Part shown: in pieces, positions 43,879 to 53,379 of the stretch
How the letters are laid out: every line of letters begins with the position of its first letter
How positions within the stretch are numbered: the first letter of the stretch is position 1
NCBI GenBank assembly: GCA_050178015.1
Contig: JBFXGM010000003.1
Span: forward strand, 124,001 to 188,000
DNA: 64,000 bases
Reading direction: 5' to 3'
Source of the DNA: Gaoshiqia sp050178015
GTDB lineage: Bacteria > Bacteroidota > Bacteroidia > Bacteroidales > Prolixibacteraceae
The notes under the pieces: generated by a model
Databases searched by the model: none
The model's input: the letters and a program-made list of their open reading frames with translations, nothing else
What the model was told of the DNA's origin: nothing
Position numbers and translations under genes: made by a program

Positions 43879-44920
43879 GTTCCGGTTTTATGAAGCTCAG
43901 CTTTTGGTTGATCCCTTTGCGAAAAGCATTTCGGTTGCCAAACTTACGCTGAAAAGTTTGCATGAGCAACTGTCGGTCTTCGGCTGATACATGCAATGCG
44001 TCGCGACATTCGTCACCGCAACACCCCTCATAGCGCCGGGCACATTCGGGACATTGAATGAACAGCAAGTGACACAGGTTGTTTGCACAGTTTACATGCG
44101 TATCACACGGTTTCCCGCACTGATGACAGTGTGCAATCACTTCTCCGCTTATCGATTCACCCAGGCGTTCGTCAAATACAAAATTCTTCCCGATGAATTT
44201 CGATTCCAGTTTCAGTTGCTTGATTTGCCGGGCATATTCAATAATACCGCCATGTAATTGGTTCACATCATTAAACCCATGGTGCCTCAGGTAGGCACTG
44301 GCCTTCTCGCACCGTACGCCACCGGTGCAGTACAACAGGATTTTGCGGTCTTTTACGTCATTTAACTGATCGGCCACCATTTCAATTTCTTCGCGGAAAG
44401 TATCGGCCGGTGGACAAATGGCCCCTTTAAAATGACCGATTTCACTTTCGTAATGGTTGCGCATATCCACCACCAGCATATCCGGCTGATCAACCAACTC
44501 ATGAAACTCGGCTGCAGTAAGGTGCCGTCCCACATCGGTTGTATCAAAAGCCTGATCATCCAAACCGTCGGCAACAATTTTGGGTCGTACTTTTATGGTC
44601 AGTTTATAAAACGACTTTCCATTGTCCTCCACCGCGAATTTGATGGGCATATCTTTTAATTCAACGTATTGCTGCAGTTTATCCAGAAATGAATGTAATT
44701 GATGCGTTGGAACACTCATTTGAGCATTGATCCCTTCGCGGGCCACATAAATCCGGCCAAAACAATTCATAGCCGACCAATCGAGGTACAAACGGTTACG
44801 AAAACCCTGCGGATCGGCTAACCAAACATACCGGTAAAATGAAATCGTGGTACGTTCGAAAGGTTCATCCATTAACCTCTGCATTAACTCTTTCCTGTTA
44901 TAACGGTTATAAAGCTGCAT
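43871..44920 (-). CDS. trhO: tRNA uridine-34 hydroxylase, rhodanese-domain protein
   Basis: 349 aa. UPF0176/YceA family, which makes 5-hydroxyuridine at tRNA position 34 with oxygen. The N-terminal acylphosphatase-like domain (TISFYRYVWLADPQGFRNRL) is followed by a rhodanese domain with the catalytic loop CTGGVRCEKAS. A Cys-rich C-terminus (CHQCGKPC...CANNLCHLLFIQCPECARR) probably binds zinc. ATG 44920, preceded by GGAGAT, is preferred to ATG 44953. A TATCTTTG -7 box lies just upstream. Operon with dus. Confidence 0.93.
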   Translation of the reverse strand: MQLYNRYNRKELMQRLMDEPFERTTISFYRYVWLADPQGFRNRLYLDWSAMNCFGRIYVAREGINAQMSVPTHQLHSFLDKLQQYVELKDMPIKFAVEDNGKSFYKLTIKVRPKIVADGLDDQAFDTTDVGRHLTAAEFHELVDQPDMLVVDMRNHYESEIGHFKGAICPPADTFREEIEMVADQLNDVKDRKILLYCTGGVRCEKASAYLRHHGFNDVNQLHGGIIEYARQIKQLKLESKFIGKNFVFDERLGESISGEVIAHCHQCGKPCDTHVNCANNLCHLLFIQCPECARRYEGCCGDECRDALHVSAEDRQLLMQTFQRKFGNRNAFRKGINQKLSFIKPEHE

Positions 44921-44941
44921 ATCTCCATTCAATTTGGAGGG

Positions 44942-44949
44942 CAAAGATA
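44942..44949 (-). promoter_or_regulatory. -7 box for the trhO-dus operon
   Basis: The minus strand reads TATCTTTG, an exact consensus match, 22 bp before ATG 44920. If it is used, ATG 44953 lies upstream of the transcript, supporting the shorter protein. Confidence 0.45.
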
Positions 44950-44953
44950 CCAT

Positions 44954-45200
44954 TTTTCAAATTAAGATAATATGATCTTTTTATTCGCTACCTGTTGTAT
45001 ATGGCGTAATTTTATATAAACAATAACCATCACTACAAAACATAAAAGTCCATTTTATAGCTAAATCACAAATATATTCTACAACATGTTATTGTTTTAT
45101 ATCTACTGTAAGACAACAACTTACAGGCACCGAAAAGATGCACCATTTTGAAATATTAAGAAATTTTAAGGATTTTTTAACGAACGAATGAAATAGTTGC
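44954..45200. other. AT-rich intergenic region, no gene recognised
   Basis: Very AT-rich DNA between the trhO operon and the candidate small RNA. Contains a short inverted repeat CTGTAAG...CTTACAG (45106-45126) and no coding sequence that I can support. Confidence 0.5.
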
Positions 45201-45351
45201 TATATTAGCGAAGCATTTCGAGATTAAATGCTTTAGAATTAAATCTTTAGTTGATACCTTTTCTCTTTAAACCAATATCTATTTTCTGATCTAACTAAAC
45301 TAAATTTTGGACAACGGGTTATCATGACGATGGTAACCCGCCATTTTTTTT
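45201..45351 (+). ncRNA. Candidate small RNA with 5' hairpin and intrinsic terminator
   Basis: A -7-like box TATATTAG (45201-45208) is followed 2 bp later by the hairpin AAGCATTT-CGAGATT-AAATGCTT (45211-45233). About 80 nt later a strong terminator follows (CGGGTTA(t)CAT / ATG(g)TAACCCG, then eight T, 45315-45351). No plus-strand ORF ends there and the next gene is on the other strand, so the terminator has no protein-coding client. A transcript of roughly 140 nt is predicted. No known RNA family was recognised. Confidence 0.45.
45315..45351 (+). terminator. Orphan rho-independent terminator
   Basis: Ten-pair stem with GACG loop and T8 tail, oriented plus. On the minus strand it lacks a T-run, so it is not the terminator of the MATE gene. 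Confidence 0.8.
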
Positions 45352-45357
45352 AGGAGT

Positions 45358-46695
45358 TCAGTCTAATCTTCCCACCAATTTTTTCAGTCGCAAGCTAAAG
45401 AGAATCGCAGCCACAGCCAGTCCTACCAAAAAACCTAACCAAATTCCAGCAGCCCCCATATTTAATACAAAGGCGCAGCCATAACTAATTGGCAAGCCAA
45501 TCAGCGAATACGAGACAAATGCCATGACCATAGGTATTTTTACATCAGACAGGCCGCGCAAAGCTGCCAGCAAGGCCACTTGCAAGCCATCAAACACCTG
45601 AAACAAGGCGGCAATTACAAGCAAACCGGCAGCAATGCCAACAACAGTCAAATCTTCGGTAAACAAAAACGGCAGCTGGTGCCGTAACAGGATGAATAAA
45701 AGTCCCATTAGCGACATGAAAATCACTACCAGGTGCACCGAAGCAAATACCGTACGACGCAACAAGCTGAAATTATGTGCACCAAACTCATGACTGACAT
45801 GAATGGTAGTGCCTGCGCCGACTCCAAGGCTAATCATATAAGTAAACGAGGCCATCCCCAAGGCCACCTGGTGAGCAGCCAACGGTTCTTTGCCTAACCA
45901 CCCCATCATTACGGCGCCTAAGCTGAAGGTGAGCACCTCCACAATGATTTGCAACCCAATTGGTAGCCCAACTGATAACAGCTCGCTAATTTTGGAACGT
46001 ACGAGTGCAGCTTGCCTGGCAAAACGGAAAATATTCCGGTATTTTTTATTTTTCAGTAAAACCGGAATCAATAAAACCGGCATCAACAGACGGGAAATCA
46101 ATGTGGCAATTCCTGCACCGTTCAAACCAAGTTCGGGAAACCCATACTTACCGAAAATCAGCAAGTAGTTCAGCACAATATTCACCAGGTTTGCAGTCAG
46201 CGTAATCATCATGGCAATTTGAGTATTGCCAATCCCCTCAAAAAATTGCTTGAATGAATAAAACATCAGCATCGGCGCCAGGGAAGCCACCAACAGCAAA
46301 TAGTAGGAAAAAGCAACTTGGACGACTTCGTGTGGTTGTCCCATTTTGTCAAGAAAAAACCCAACTCCAACCATGGCCAAGGCTACCAGCAAGGCAAAAA
46401 CCGTATGGATAAAAAATCCGTTCTTGAGATATTCGCCCACTTGCCGATCGTTTTTTTGGCTGAATACTTTCCCCACCAGTGGGGTAACTCCCATGGTAAC
46501 ACCGAGTCCAAACAGCATTCCTATATGAAAAATACTGTTTGAAAATGACGCTGCGGCCAGTTCGGTGGTCCCGGCATGTCCCACCATCATGTTGTCGGCC
46601 AGCGAAACGGTTACCTGTCCCACCTGCGACAGGATGACCGGAAAAGCTAAATTCAGGTTCTTCTTATATAATGGAATGTAATCAGCTATTTTCAC
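45358..46695 (-). CDS. MATE-family multidrug/sodium exporter
   Basis: 445 aa, twelve predicted membrane helices in two MatE halves. Recognisable segments: FPVILSQVGQVTVSLADNMMVGH at the start, TPLVGKVFSQ, and LPIGLQIIVEVLTFSLGAVM opening the second half. Exports organic cations or drugs by Na+ or H+ antiport; the specificity is not predictable. Single gene with a TATTTTTG -7 box 60 bp upstream. Confidence 0.93.
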   Translation of the reverse strand: MKIADYIPLYKKNLNLAFPVILSQVGQVTVSLADNMMVGHAGTTELAAASFSNSIFHIGMLFGLGVTMGVTPLVGKVFSQKNDRQVGEYLKNGFFIHTVFALLVALAMVGVGFFLDKMGQPHEVVQVAFSYYLLLVASLAPMLMFYSFKQFFEGIGNTQIAMMITLTANLVNIVLNYLLIFGKYGFPELGLNGAGIATLISRLLMPVLLIPVLLKNKKYRNIFRFARQAALVRSKISELLSVGLPIGLQIIVEVLTFSLGAVMMGWLGKEPLAAHQVALGMASFTYMISLGVGAGTTIHVSHEFGAHNFSLLRRTVFASVHLVVIFMSLMGLLFILLRHQLPFLFTEDLTVVGIAAGLLVIAALFQVFDGLQVALLAALRGLSDVKIPMVMAFVSYSLIGLPISYGCAFVLNMGAAGIWLGFLVGLAVAAILFSLRLKKLVGRLD

Positions 46696-46755
46696 GGGAT
46701 TCTCAATTATTTTATGAAGGGCGGATCACCTTGGCCCATCTTACATTTTGCCCCG

Positions 46756-46763
46756 CAAAAATA
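46756..46763 (-). promoter_or_regulatory. -7 box for the MATE gene
   Basis: The minus strand reads TATTTTTG in the gap between the DUF5916 stop and the MATE start. No matching -33 was found. Confidence 0.4.
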
Positions 46764-46779
46764 GGTTTAGTTTGAATGA

Positions 46780-49398
46780 CTACAGAGAAAACCAATAGCT
46801 AAATTTCACCATAAATACGTGCTGTGAATTCAGCCCGAAAATATCGCCAAAACTTTCGGTGACAGATGGCTGATAAACACGGATAGTTTTTGACATCGAA
46901 TTATTCCAGACCAGATACACCGTAGAACCTGGGCGAAACTCCCAGCGAGCCACCAGGTTGGAATTGAATTCCCTGAAATTAAAATCCGGATTGGTCATGG
47001 TATATTGCTGATCGCCATCCACAAAGGTGTATTTCGTATCATTCAGCTCACCGGTCAGCGAAACATACCGCGATGCTAGGTCCTTGTTGCTTCCATCGGC
47101 GACGCGCCTGAAACGGCTATACTTTCCTACCGAAGCATAGGGGCTGGCATAATATTGCAGGGAAAGCTCCGGCGTCAGAAAGTATTCGACACGCAAGGTG
47201 CTTTCCAATGTTTTCTGATCAATCTGCCCCACAATATAACGGGTCGGGTTACCATCTGTTGATGAGATCCGCCCGGCATATTGGTGAAAATCCGTATTTG
47301 TACTGTACACTGTCTTCGACGAAACGCTGAAGTTATCGCTCAACTGCCAGCTAACCTGAAACGTGTTGATATTTCGCTCCGAAATGAGGTCGTCCCCCCA
47401 CACAAAACGGCTGCCAAAAGCCACAAAAAGGTCTTTTGCAGAGTTAGACTGGACAAACAACTCACCGTCCCAGGTTGATTCTTTGTATAATGTGGGACCA
47501 CCGCGCAATTCACGGGTATCGTACAACCCAAAATCACGCTCCAGGTTATAATGGAGGCTCCACAGGTTATTAAACCGAAGATAAGCATGAGAGCCTATTT
47601 CCTGCTTGTTTTTTTCACCGCCGTAGCTCCAGGCCGACAGTTGTGTCAACCGGAACCAATAATCGCGTAAAATACCCTTAGGTTTGTTAACCTGATAGCG
47701 GAGTTGAACAGATTCTTCCATAAAATCGGCCTGGTACATATAGCCCAGGTCGTTCAGATCGACACCCGGCGAACGCCAGCTAAACGAACCGGTAGCCCGG
47801 AACTTACCGCTTCGTTTGCCTCCCTGGATTTCACCTCCATTCCCAGATAGGCTTGTTCGGGTAGCGTCGTAATCTAAATGTCCGGCATCCGGGCGCTGAA
47901 AATAGTGCTGCGAGGCCAGCTGCAACCGGTTGATGGCCTCTTCGCTACCATTTACCTGACTGTAAAAGCTTTTCATGCCCAGATAGTATTTCCGTTTTTT
48001 CCAGTTGTGCCTGAAATCCAGTCCACCAGCAAACGACGAGGTTGGTAAAAAATCAAGTTGTTCATCCTCAATATTTCTGATCACAGAGGTCATCATGCCT
48101 CCCAGCACGGTATTTCCTTTATTAAAATCTTGTTTGACCCGCCCAACAAAGTAGCTCGAAAAAGGCTCCACCGTCTCTCTTCTTTTTTCATCAAGACCGT
48201 AAATCGTAGCATTTTCTTTGCCAGTGAAACTTTGCACAACGCCCAACGAAAGTCCCTTTTTGCTTTTCCCGGTAAGTTTGAGGGCGCTGATGATGGATGT
48301 ATTTTCGGGCATAGAAAGCGTTTCGGTCGCATCGAAGTCGGGCGTATAACTGGGGGCATGGCCAATTCGACGTGAATACAACAACAGGTCGCGTCCCATG
48401 CTGTAATCCAGGATGTTGTTTCCTTCGAGAAAGAAAGGGCGTTTTTCGTCATAAAAAACTTCGTATGACGACAGTGTCAGCACGGAAGGATCGGCTTCAA
48501 CCTGACCAAAATCAGGATTGACCGTGTAGTCCAAGGTAAAGTCAGAAGTCAATCCGATTTTGCCATCCATCCCGAAACCATGGGCCCACTTTTCTTTCAA
48601 ATCGGTATTGGGCGAAAATTTTGAATTGGCATACGGCAGGAATTCTAACCGGCGTTTGGGGTTGATGCCTTCGATTCCGCGCAATTCGCCAAACAAATAC
48701 ACCATCGCCGGTGCATCTACCGGAATCAGCTTCCACTGGTCTTCTTCCTGCAGACGGTCAATCCATCGCCAGATATGCATTCCCCAGACCTGTTCGTCGG
48801 CTTTAGCAAAACGCAGCTGGCTGAATGGGATACGCATCTCGGCCACCCACATCGAATCCTGCACCGATGATTTCCCGTCCCACACAGCATCCCAATTGAA
48901 ATCCCATTCATACGATCCCAGGTGCATTAAATCAAGTTTCTGTCCGGCAGCCGATACATTAAATTCAAAAGCTGTTCGCTTATCGGCGTACGAGTCGATG
49001 GCAATTCCGGCTATGTCACCACTGAATTCATCCCGCCGACTTAAAATTGGCCGAATTTTTTCAGGTTCGTTATCGTAGCATTTTACAGCAACATACAAGT
49101 TGTCGTTGTCATATAGAATGCAGATTTCCGTTTTTTGTGTCGGGGCTGCGGCCTGTAAGGGCTGCTGCTGGATAAAACCACCGCCCCAGTTTCCTGCCAG
49201 CCAGCAGGCGTCATCCAGTTGTCCGTCAATCTTTGGTCTTTCGATCACACGTGTGGCATAATATACTTTTTTATGACTTGCATGCTCGTTAACCATCGCA
49301 TCCGTGGACAAGGAATAGGCAGCTGACGGTTGAGATAAACTTTTCAAGATCAACGAACACAGTAGGCTGACCAAAAACAGGGATCTACGCAAAAACAT
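46780..49398 (-). CDS. DUF5916 protein with N-terminal CBM9-like domain
   Basis: 872 aa with signal peptide (RRSLFLVSLLCSLILKSLS). After it, a family-9 carbohydrate-binding-like domain (about 50-225): KIDGQLDDACWLAGNWGGGF, ILYDNDNLYVAVKCYD, VWDGKSSVQDSMWVAEMRIP. The rest (about 240-872) is a DUF5916 beta-barrel-like region with strong aromatic alternation and a terminal Phe-x-Leu (FSYWFSL), suggesting insertion in the outer membrane. Function unknown; a surface or transport role is inference. Transcribed alone from a well-formed promoter. Confidence 0.85.
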   Translation of the reverse strand: MFLRRSLFLVSLLCSLILKSLSQPSAAYSLSTDAMVNEHASHKKVYYATRVIERPKIDGQLDDACWLAGNWGGGFIQQQPLQAAAPTQKTEICILYDNDNLYVAVKCYDNEPEKIRPILSRRDEFSGDIAGIAIDSYADKRTAFEFNVSAAGQKLDLMHLGSYEWDFNWDAVWDGKSSVQDSMWVAEMRIPFSQLRFAKADEQVWGMHIWRWIDRLQEEDQWKLIPVDAPAMVYLFGELRGIEGINPKRRLEFLPYANSKFSPNTDLKEKWAHGFGMDGKIGLTSDFTLDYTVNPDFGQVEADPSVLTLSSYEVFYDEKRPFFLEGNNILDYSMGRDLLLYSRRIGHAPSYTPDFDATETLSMPENTSIISALKLTGKSKKGLSLGVVQSFTGKENATIYGLDEKRRETVEPFSSYFVGRVKQDFNKGNTVLGGMMTSVIRNIEDEQLDFLPTSSFAGGLDFRHNWKKRKYYLGMKSFYSQVNGSEEAINRLQLASQHYFQRPDAGHLDYDATRTSLSGNGGEIQGGKRSGKFRATGSFSWRSPGVDLNDLGYMYQADFMEESVQLRYQVNKPKGILRDYWFRLTQLSAWSYGGEKNKQEIGSHAYLRFNNLWSLHYNLERDFGLYDTRELRGGPTLYKESTWDGELFVQSNSAKDLFVAFGSRFVWGDDLISERNINTFQVSWQLSDNFSVSSKTVYSTNTDFHQYAGRISSTDGNPTRYIVGQIDQKTLESTLRVEYFLTPELSLQYYASPYASVGKYSRFRRVADGSNKDLASRYVSLTGELNDTKYTFVDGDQQYTMTNPDFNFREFNSNLVARWEFRPGSTVYLVWNNSMSKTIRVYQPSVTESFGDIFGLNSQHVFMVKFSYWFSL

Positions 49399-49422
49399 AA
49401 TTATTGTTTAGGGTGAGACATA

Positions 49423-49452
49423 CAAATATAAATAATTGAACAAAAATATCAA
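49423..49452 (-). promoter_or_regulatory. Promoter for the DUF5916 gene (TTG-N19-TATATTTG)
   Basis: On the minus strand TTG (49452-49450) and TATATTTG (49430-49423) are separated by 19 bp, close to the Bacteroidetes consensus, 25 bp before the start codon. Confidence 0.55.
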
Positions 49453-49590
49453 TCATTTTATTTTTTATTTCAGTCCGCATTATTTAAACTGAAAGCATTA
49501 ACAAATCAAACATTTTTCCTTCAGTTTGGTTTTAATTAGGATTTGAAAGCTAAAAATAATTGTATCGCACAAGTGTTCTAAAACCAAGTT

Positions 49591-51105
49591 ATGAGAAAAA
49601 TTAATAAGATCCTGGTTGCCAACCGGGGTGAAATTGCGATCCGCATCATGCGCACCTGCCGTGAAATGGATATAGCAACTGTCGCCGTTTTTTCGGATGC
49701 CGACCGCACATCCATGCATGTGAGGTACGCCGACGAAGCCTACTATATTGGGCCAGCCCCTTCCAAAGAAAGCTACCTGAATGCTGAAAAAATTATCGAT
49801 GTTGCCCTGAAATCAAAAGCCGATGCCATCCATCCGGGTTACGGTTTTTTATCCGAAAATGCTGCTTTTGCGCGGCTCTGCGAGAAGAACCAACTGATAT
49901 TTATCGGCCCGTCGCCTGAGGTTATTGATAAGATGGGCGATAAAATTGAAGCCCGGAAAGCAATGATTGCTGCCGGTGTTCCGGTTGTTCCCGGCACTAC
50001 CGAAGCCATTCAATCTGAAGAAGAAGCATTGAAGACCATCAGCCAAATAGGATTGCCGGTGATGATCAAGGCATCGGCCGGAGGCGGCGGAAAGGGCATG
50101 CGCCTGGTGAAAGAGGAAAATGAAATCCTGTCGTCGGTGCGGGCAGCCCGCTCCGAAGCACTGGCCGCTTTTGGCGACGATGCAGTTTATATCGAGAAAT
50201 ATGTCAGTTCACCGCACCACATCGAATTTCAGGTGATGGGCGACCAGCATGGCAACGTGGTTCACCTGTTTGAGCGTGAATGCTCCATACAGCGCCGCCA
50301 CCAAAAAATGGTAGAAGAAACCCCTTCGCCGCTGATGACGCCCGAACTGCGCCAGCAAATGGGCAAACACGCCGTAGAGGCAGCCAAGGCCGTAAATTAT
50401 GCGGGAGCAGGAACCATCGAGTTTTTGGTGGATAACCAGTTGAATTATTACTTTCTCGAAATGAATACCCGTTTGCAGGTAGAGCATCCGATTACCGAAC
50501 GTGTCACCGGGGTTGACCTGGTAAAACATCAAATTTTGGTGGCTGAAGGTCGGGAACTACTGCTGAAACAGGAAAACCTAAAGCAGCAAGGCCACGCCAT
50601 TGAATGCCGGATTTATGCCGAAGATCCGGACAATAATTTTATGCCAAGCCCCGGACGCATACACACCATTACACAGCCCCTGGGGCTGGGCGTGCGCACA
50701 GATGGCTATGTGTATGAAGGTTACGAAATTCCGATCCATTACGACCCGATGATCTCGAAGCTGATTGTTTGGGCCGAAAACCGTCAGGAAGCGATCCAGC
50801 GCATGCGACGGGCCTTGTACGAATACAAAATCACCGGTGTAAAAACATCCATCAAATTTCTGGAGCAAATTATGGAAGCCGTTGATTTTAAAGAAGGTAT
50901 GTACGACACCAACTTCATCGAAAAAAACAAGGAGAAACTGATGCAAAAAGGCTCTTGCGAAAAGGACTGCCAGGATATGGTAATCATTGCTACCTATATC
51001 GATTACTTTAACCGACTGAACAAAGTGATCCCCACCAAACAACTTAATCCGGTAGAAAATCGCTGGAAGAAATATACTTATCAAAAAAACTTTGATCGTT
51101 TGTAA
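49591..51105 (+). CDS. Acyl-CoA carboxylase, biotin carboxylase subunit
   Basis: 504 aa. ATP-dependent carboxylation of biotin. The N-terminal domain (KILVANRGEIAIRIMRTCRE), ATP-grasp loop KASAGGGGKGMRLV, carboxylase block ERECSIQRRHQK and EMNTRLQVEHPITE are all intact. First gene of an operon with the biotin carrier and carboxyltransferase. In Bacteroidota this arrangement usually serves propionyl-CoA (methylmalonyl pathway) or related acyl-CoA carboxylation rather than fatty-acid synthesis. The C-terminal ~50 residues are an extension with CEKDC. Confidence 0.95.
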   Translation: MRKINKILVANRGEIAIRIMRTCREMDIATVAVFSDADRTSMHVRYADEAYYIGPAPSKESYLNAEKIIDVALKSKADAIHPGYGFLSENAAFARLCEKNQLIFIGPSPEVIDKMGDKIEARKAMIAAGVPVVPGTTEAIQSEEEALKTISQIGLPVMIKASAGGGGKGMRLVKEENEILSSVRAARSEALAAFGDDAVYIEKYVSSPHHIEFQVMGDQHGNVVHLFERECSIQRRHQKMVEETPSPLMTPELRQQMGKHAVEAAKAVNYAGAGTIEFLVDNQLNYYFLEMNTRLQVEHPITERVTGVDLVKHQILVAEGRELLLKQENLKQQGHAIECRIYAEDPDNNFMPSPGRIHTITQPLGLGVRTDGYVYEGYEIPIHYDPMISKLIVWAENRQEAIQRMRRALYEYKITGVKTSIKFLEQIMEAVDFKEGMYDTNFIEKNKEKLMQKGSCEKDCQDMVIIATYIDYFNRLNKVIPTKQLNPVENRWKKYTYQKNFDRL

Positions 51106-51119
51106 AACAATATCCCATT

Positions 51120-51629
51120 ATGCCAATAGAAATTAAACTGGATGATCGAATTGCCAAAGTCAAAGTACTGAATCAAAACGAAAATCTCCTGGAAATCATG
51201 GTCGATGATAAAATTTACCAGGTTGACCTGATGCACAACGATGAAGGAACATTTTCCATCCTGGTAAATAACCAGTCGCACAACATTTCGCTGGTACCTT
51301 CATCCAAACCCAAGGCCTACACCGCTTACACGTATTACAACACCTACGACCTGGAAGTGATTGACGCCGAAAGCCGCTACATCCGCAACCGGGGCGAAGG
51401 GACCATTGCGCAAAGCGACAGAAAAATCACTGCCCCCATGCCCGGAAAAATCGTCAATGTTTTAGTCGAAACCGGACAGGAGGTAATTAAAGGGCAAACA
51501 GCCGTCATTATTTCGGCCATGAAAATGGAAAGCGAATATAAAGTTGCCCACGATGGCGTAGTGAAAAAAGTGAGCGTGAAAGCAGGTGACACAGTGGAAT
51601 CGAATCAGGTACTAGTTGAAATTGAGTAA
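51120..51629 (+). CDS. Biotin carboxyl carrier protein
   Basis: 169 aa. The C-terminal biotinyl domain (about 95-169) carries the biotin-accepting Lys in SAMKMESEY, with ITAPMPGKIVNVLVETGQEV before it. The N-terminal 90 residues form the small beta-rich domain seen in acyl-CoA carboxylase carriers, which docks on the partner subunits. Lies 14 bp after the biotin carboxylase and 10 bp before the carboxyltransferase start. Confidence 0.94.
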   Translation: MPIEIKLDDRIAKVKVLNQNENLLEIMVDDKIYQVDLMHNDEGTFSILVNNQSHNISLVPSSKPKAYTAYTYYNTYDLEVIDAESRYIRNRGEGTIAQSDRKITAPMPGKIVNVLVETGQEVIKGQTAVIISAMKMESEYKVAHDGVVKKVSVKAGDTVESNQVLVEIE

Positions 51630-51639
51630 CAGAAATGCT

Positions 51640-53175
51640 ATGGATTTAAAAGCGAAGTTTGAACATTTTGAAAAGATAAATAATGCGGCCGAAGCAGGCG
51701 GCGGACAAGAACGCATTGAAAAACAACATGCAGCCGGAAAAAAAACGGCCCGAGAGCGCATCCTGGATTTACTTGACCCGGGAACGTTTAATGAAATAGA
51801 CAAGCTGGTAACCCACCGGGCTACCGATTTTGGGATTCACAAAACGAAGATCCCCGGCGACGGTGTTGTTACCGGGTACGGAAAAATCAATGGTCGGCTG
51901 GTTTATATCTTTGCCCAGGATTTCACCGTGTTTGGCGGCACCATGAGCCGTTCCAATGCCGACAAAATCGTCAAAATCCAGGAGCTGGCCGTTAAGATGG
52001 GCAAGCCGCTCATTGGCCTGAACGACTCCGGCGGCGCCCGTATCCAGGAAGGTGTGCAAAGCCTGGCCGGATATGCCGACATCTTTTACAACAACGTGAT
52101 TTCTTCCGGTGTCATCCCTCAAATCAGTGTTATTTTAGGGCCATGCGCCGGAGGGGCGGTCTATTCCCCTGCCCTCACCGATTTCATTTTTATGGTGAAT
52201 GAAACCAGCCATATGTTTGTCACCGGCCCCGAAGTGATCAAAACGGTCACCCACGAGGATGTGAGCAAAGAAGACCTTGGCGGCGCGGCCACGCACACCA
52301 GCAAAAGCGGCGTGGCTCATTTCAACGGCGAAAACGAAGAGCAAACCCTGATGATGGTGCGCGAGCTGATGAGCTTTCTGCCGCTGAACAACATGGAAGA
52401 ACCCGTTGCCAAAATCCCCACCGATCCGGTTGACCGACTTATCGGTGAGCTGAACGAGATTGTCCCGGTGGACCCGAACAAGCCATACGATATGAAAGAC
52501 ATCATTTACAAAATTGTGGATGATGAACATTTTCTGGAAGTCCAACCGCATTATGCCGCCAATATTATCGTTGGCTTTGCCCGTTTTGGCGGACGCTCGG
52601 TAGGTATTGTTGCCAATCAACCCGCACATCTTGCCGGTGTGCTCGATATCAATTCGTCGGCCAAAGCGGCCCGTTTTGTCCGTTTTTGCGACGCCTTCAA
52701 CATTCCGCTGGTCACGTTGGTGGATGTGCCCGGATTTTTGCCAGGCACCCAGCAAGAGTTTGGCGGCATCATCAAACATGGGGCAAAACTGCTGTATGCC
52801 TTTGCCGAAGCCACTGTCCCCAAGGTCACCGTCATCACCCGGAAAGCTTATGGTGGCGCCTATGATGTAATGTCGAGCAAGCATATCGGCGCCGACGTGA
52901 ATTATGCCTATCCTACCGCTGAAATTGCGGTGATGGGGCCCGAAGGAGCCATCAATATCCTTCACCGCAACAAGATGAATGACGAAGAAAAGGCTCAGGC
53001 CGTGGAGGAATATCGTGATACCTTTGCCAATCCATACCGGGCCGCTTCGCTGGGCTACATCGATGAAATTATATATCCGAAAGATACCCGGGTCAAGATT
53101 ATCAATGCACTGGAAATGACCCAGGACAAGCGAAAATCGAACCTGCCGCGTAAGCACGGAAATATCCCCCTGTAA
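51640..53175 (+). CDS. Acyl-CoA (propionyl-CoA type) carboxyltransferase, beta subunit
   Basis: 511 aa from ATG 51640; upstream TTG codons overlap the BCCP gene. Transfers CO2 from biotin to an acyl-CoA. Crotonase-like halves: LIGLNDSGGARIQEGVQSLA and GPCAGGAVYSPALTDF in the first; FLPGTQQEFGGIIKHGAKLL and RKAYGGAYDVMSSKHIGADV in the second. These match PccB/MmdA. MmdA-type decarboxylases use the same subunit, but the adjacent biotin carboxylase argues for an ATP-driven carboxylase. Confidence 0.94.
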   Translation: MDLKAKFEHFEKINNAAEAGGGQERIEKQHAAGKKTARERILDLLDPGTFNEIDKLVTHRATDFGIHKTKIPGDGVVTGYGKINGRLVYIFAQDFTVFGGTMSRSNADKIVKIQELAVKMGKPLIGLNDSGGARIQEGVQSLAGYADIFYNNVISSGVIPQISVILGPCAGGAVYSPALTDFIFMVNETSHMFVTGPEVIKTVTHEDVSKEDLGGAATHTSKSGVAHFNGENEEQTLMMVRELMSFLPLNNMEEPVAKIPTDPVDRLIGELNEIVPVDPNKPYDMKDIIYKIVDDEHFLEVQPHYAANIIVGFARFGGRSVGIVANQPAHLAGVLDINSSAKAARFVRFCDAFNIPLVTLVDVPGFLPGTQQEFGGIIKHGAKLLYAFAEATVPKVTVITRKAYGGAYDVMSSKHIGADVNYAYPTAEIAVMGPEGAINILHRNKMNDEEKAQAVEEYRDTFANPYRAASLGYIDEIIYPKDTRVKIINALEMTQDKRKSNLPRKHGNIPL

Positions 53176-53195
53176 TTTAATCGCTGTTCCAGTGA

Positions 53196-53226
53196 TTCAC
53201 CGGGTGACTTCGAGTCACCCGGTGAA
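53196..53226. repeat. Perfect 14-bp hairpin after the carboxylase operon
   Basis: TTCACCGGGTGACT and AGTCACCCGGTGAA flank a TCG loop, a very stable stem 20 bp past the carboxyltransferase stop. No immediate T-run follows (the first is at 53251-53256), so it may act as an mRNA 3'-end stabiliser rather than a standard terminator. Confidence 0.6.
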
Positions 53227-53263
53227 CAACGTATAAGCCAACCCATAACATTTTTTAAGATTT

Positions 53264-53300
53264 CGGTTTGCGCCAAACCGGGCGATTTTATTATTTTCGA
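53264..53300 (+). promoter_or_regulatory. Palindrome overlapping a putative promoter
   Basis: CGGTTTG-CGC-CAAACCG (53264-53280) overlaps a possible -33 TTTG (53267-53270); TATTTTCG, one mismatch from the -7 consensus, follows 21 bp later. It could control the serine-hydrolase-like gene. The GTTTGCGC...AAAC core resembles the palindrome at 3568-3587. Confidence 0.35.
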
Positions 53301-53379
53301 AACCGCTAAAAAAACCACGGTGCATTTCGTTTCTGAAAACTGGACGATGCATCCCAAAAATTATCCTCTAAATTTTAAA

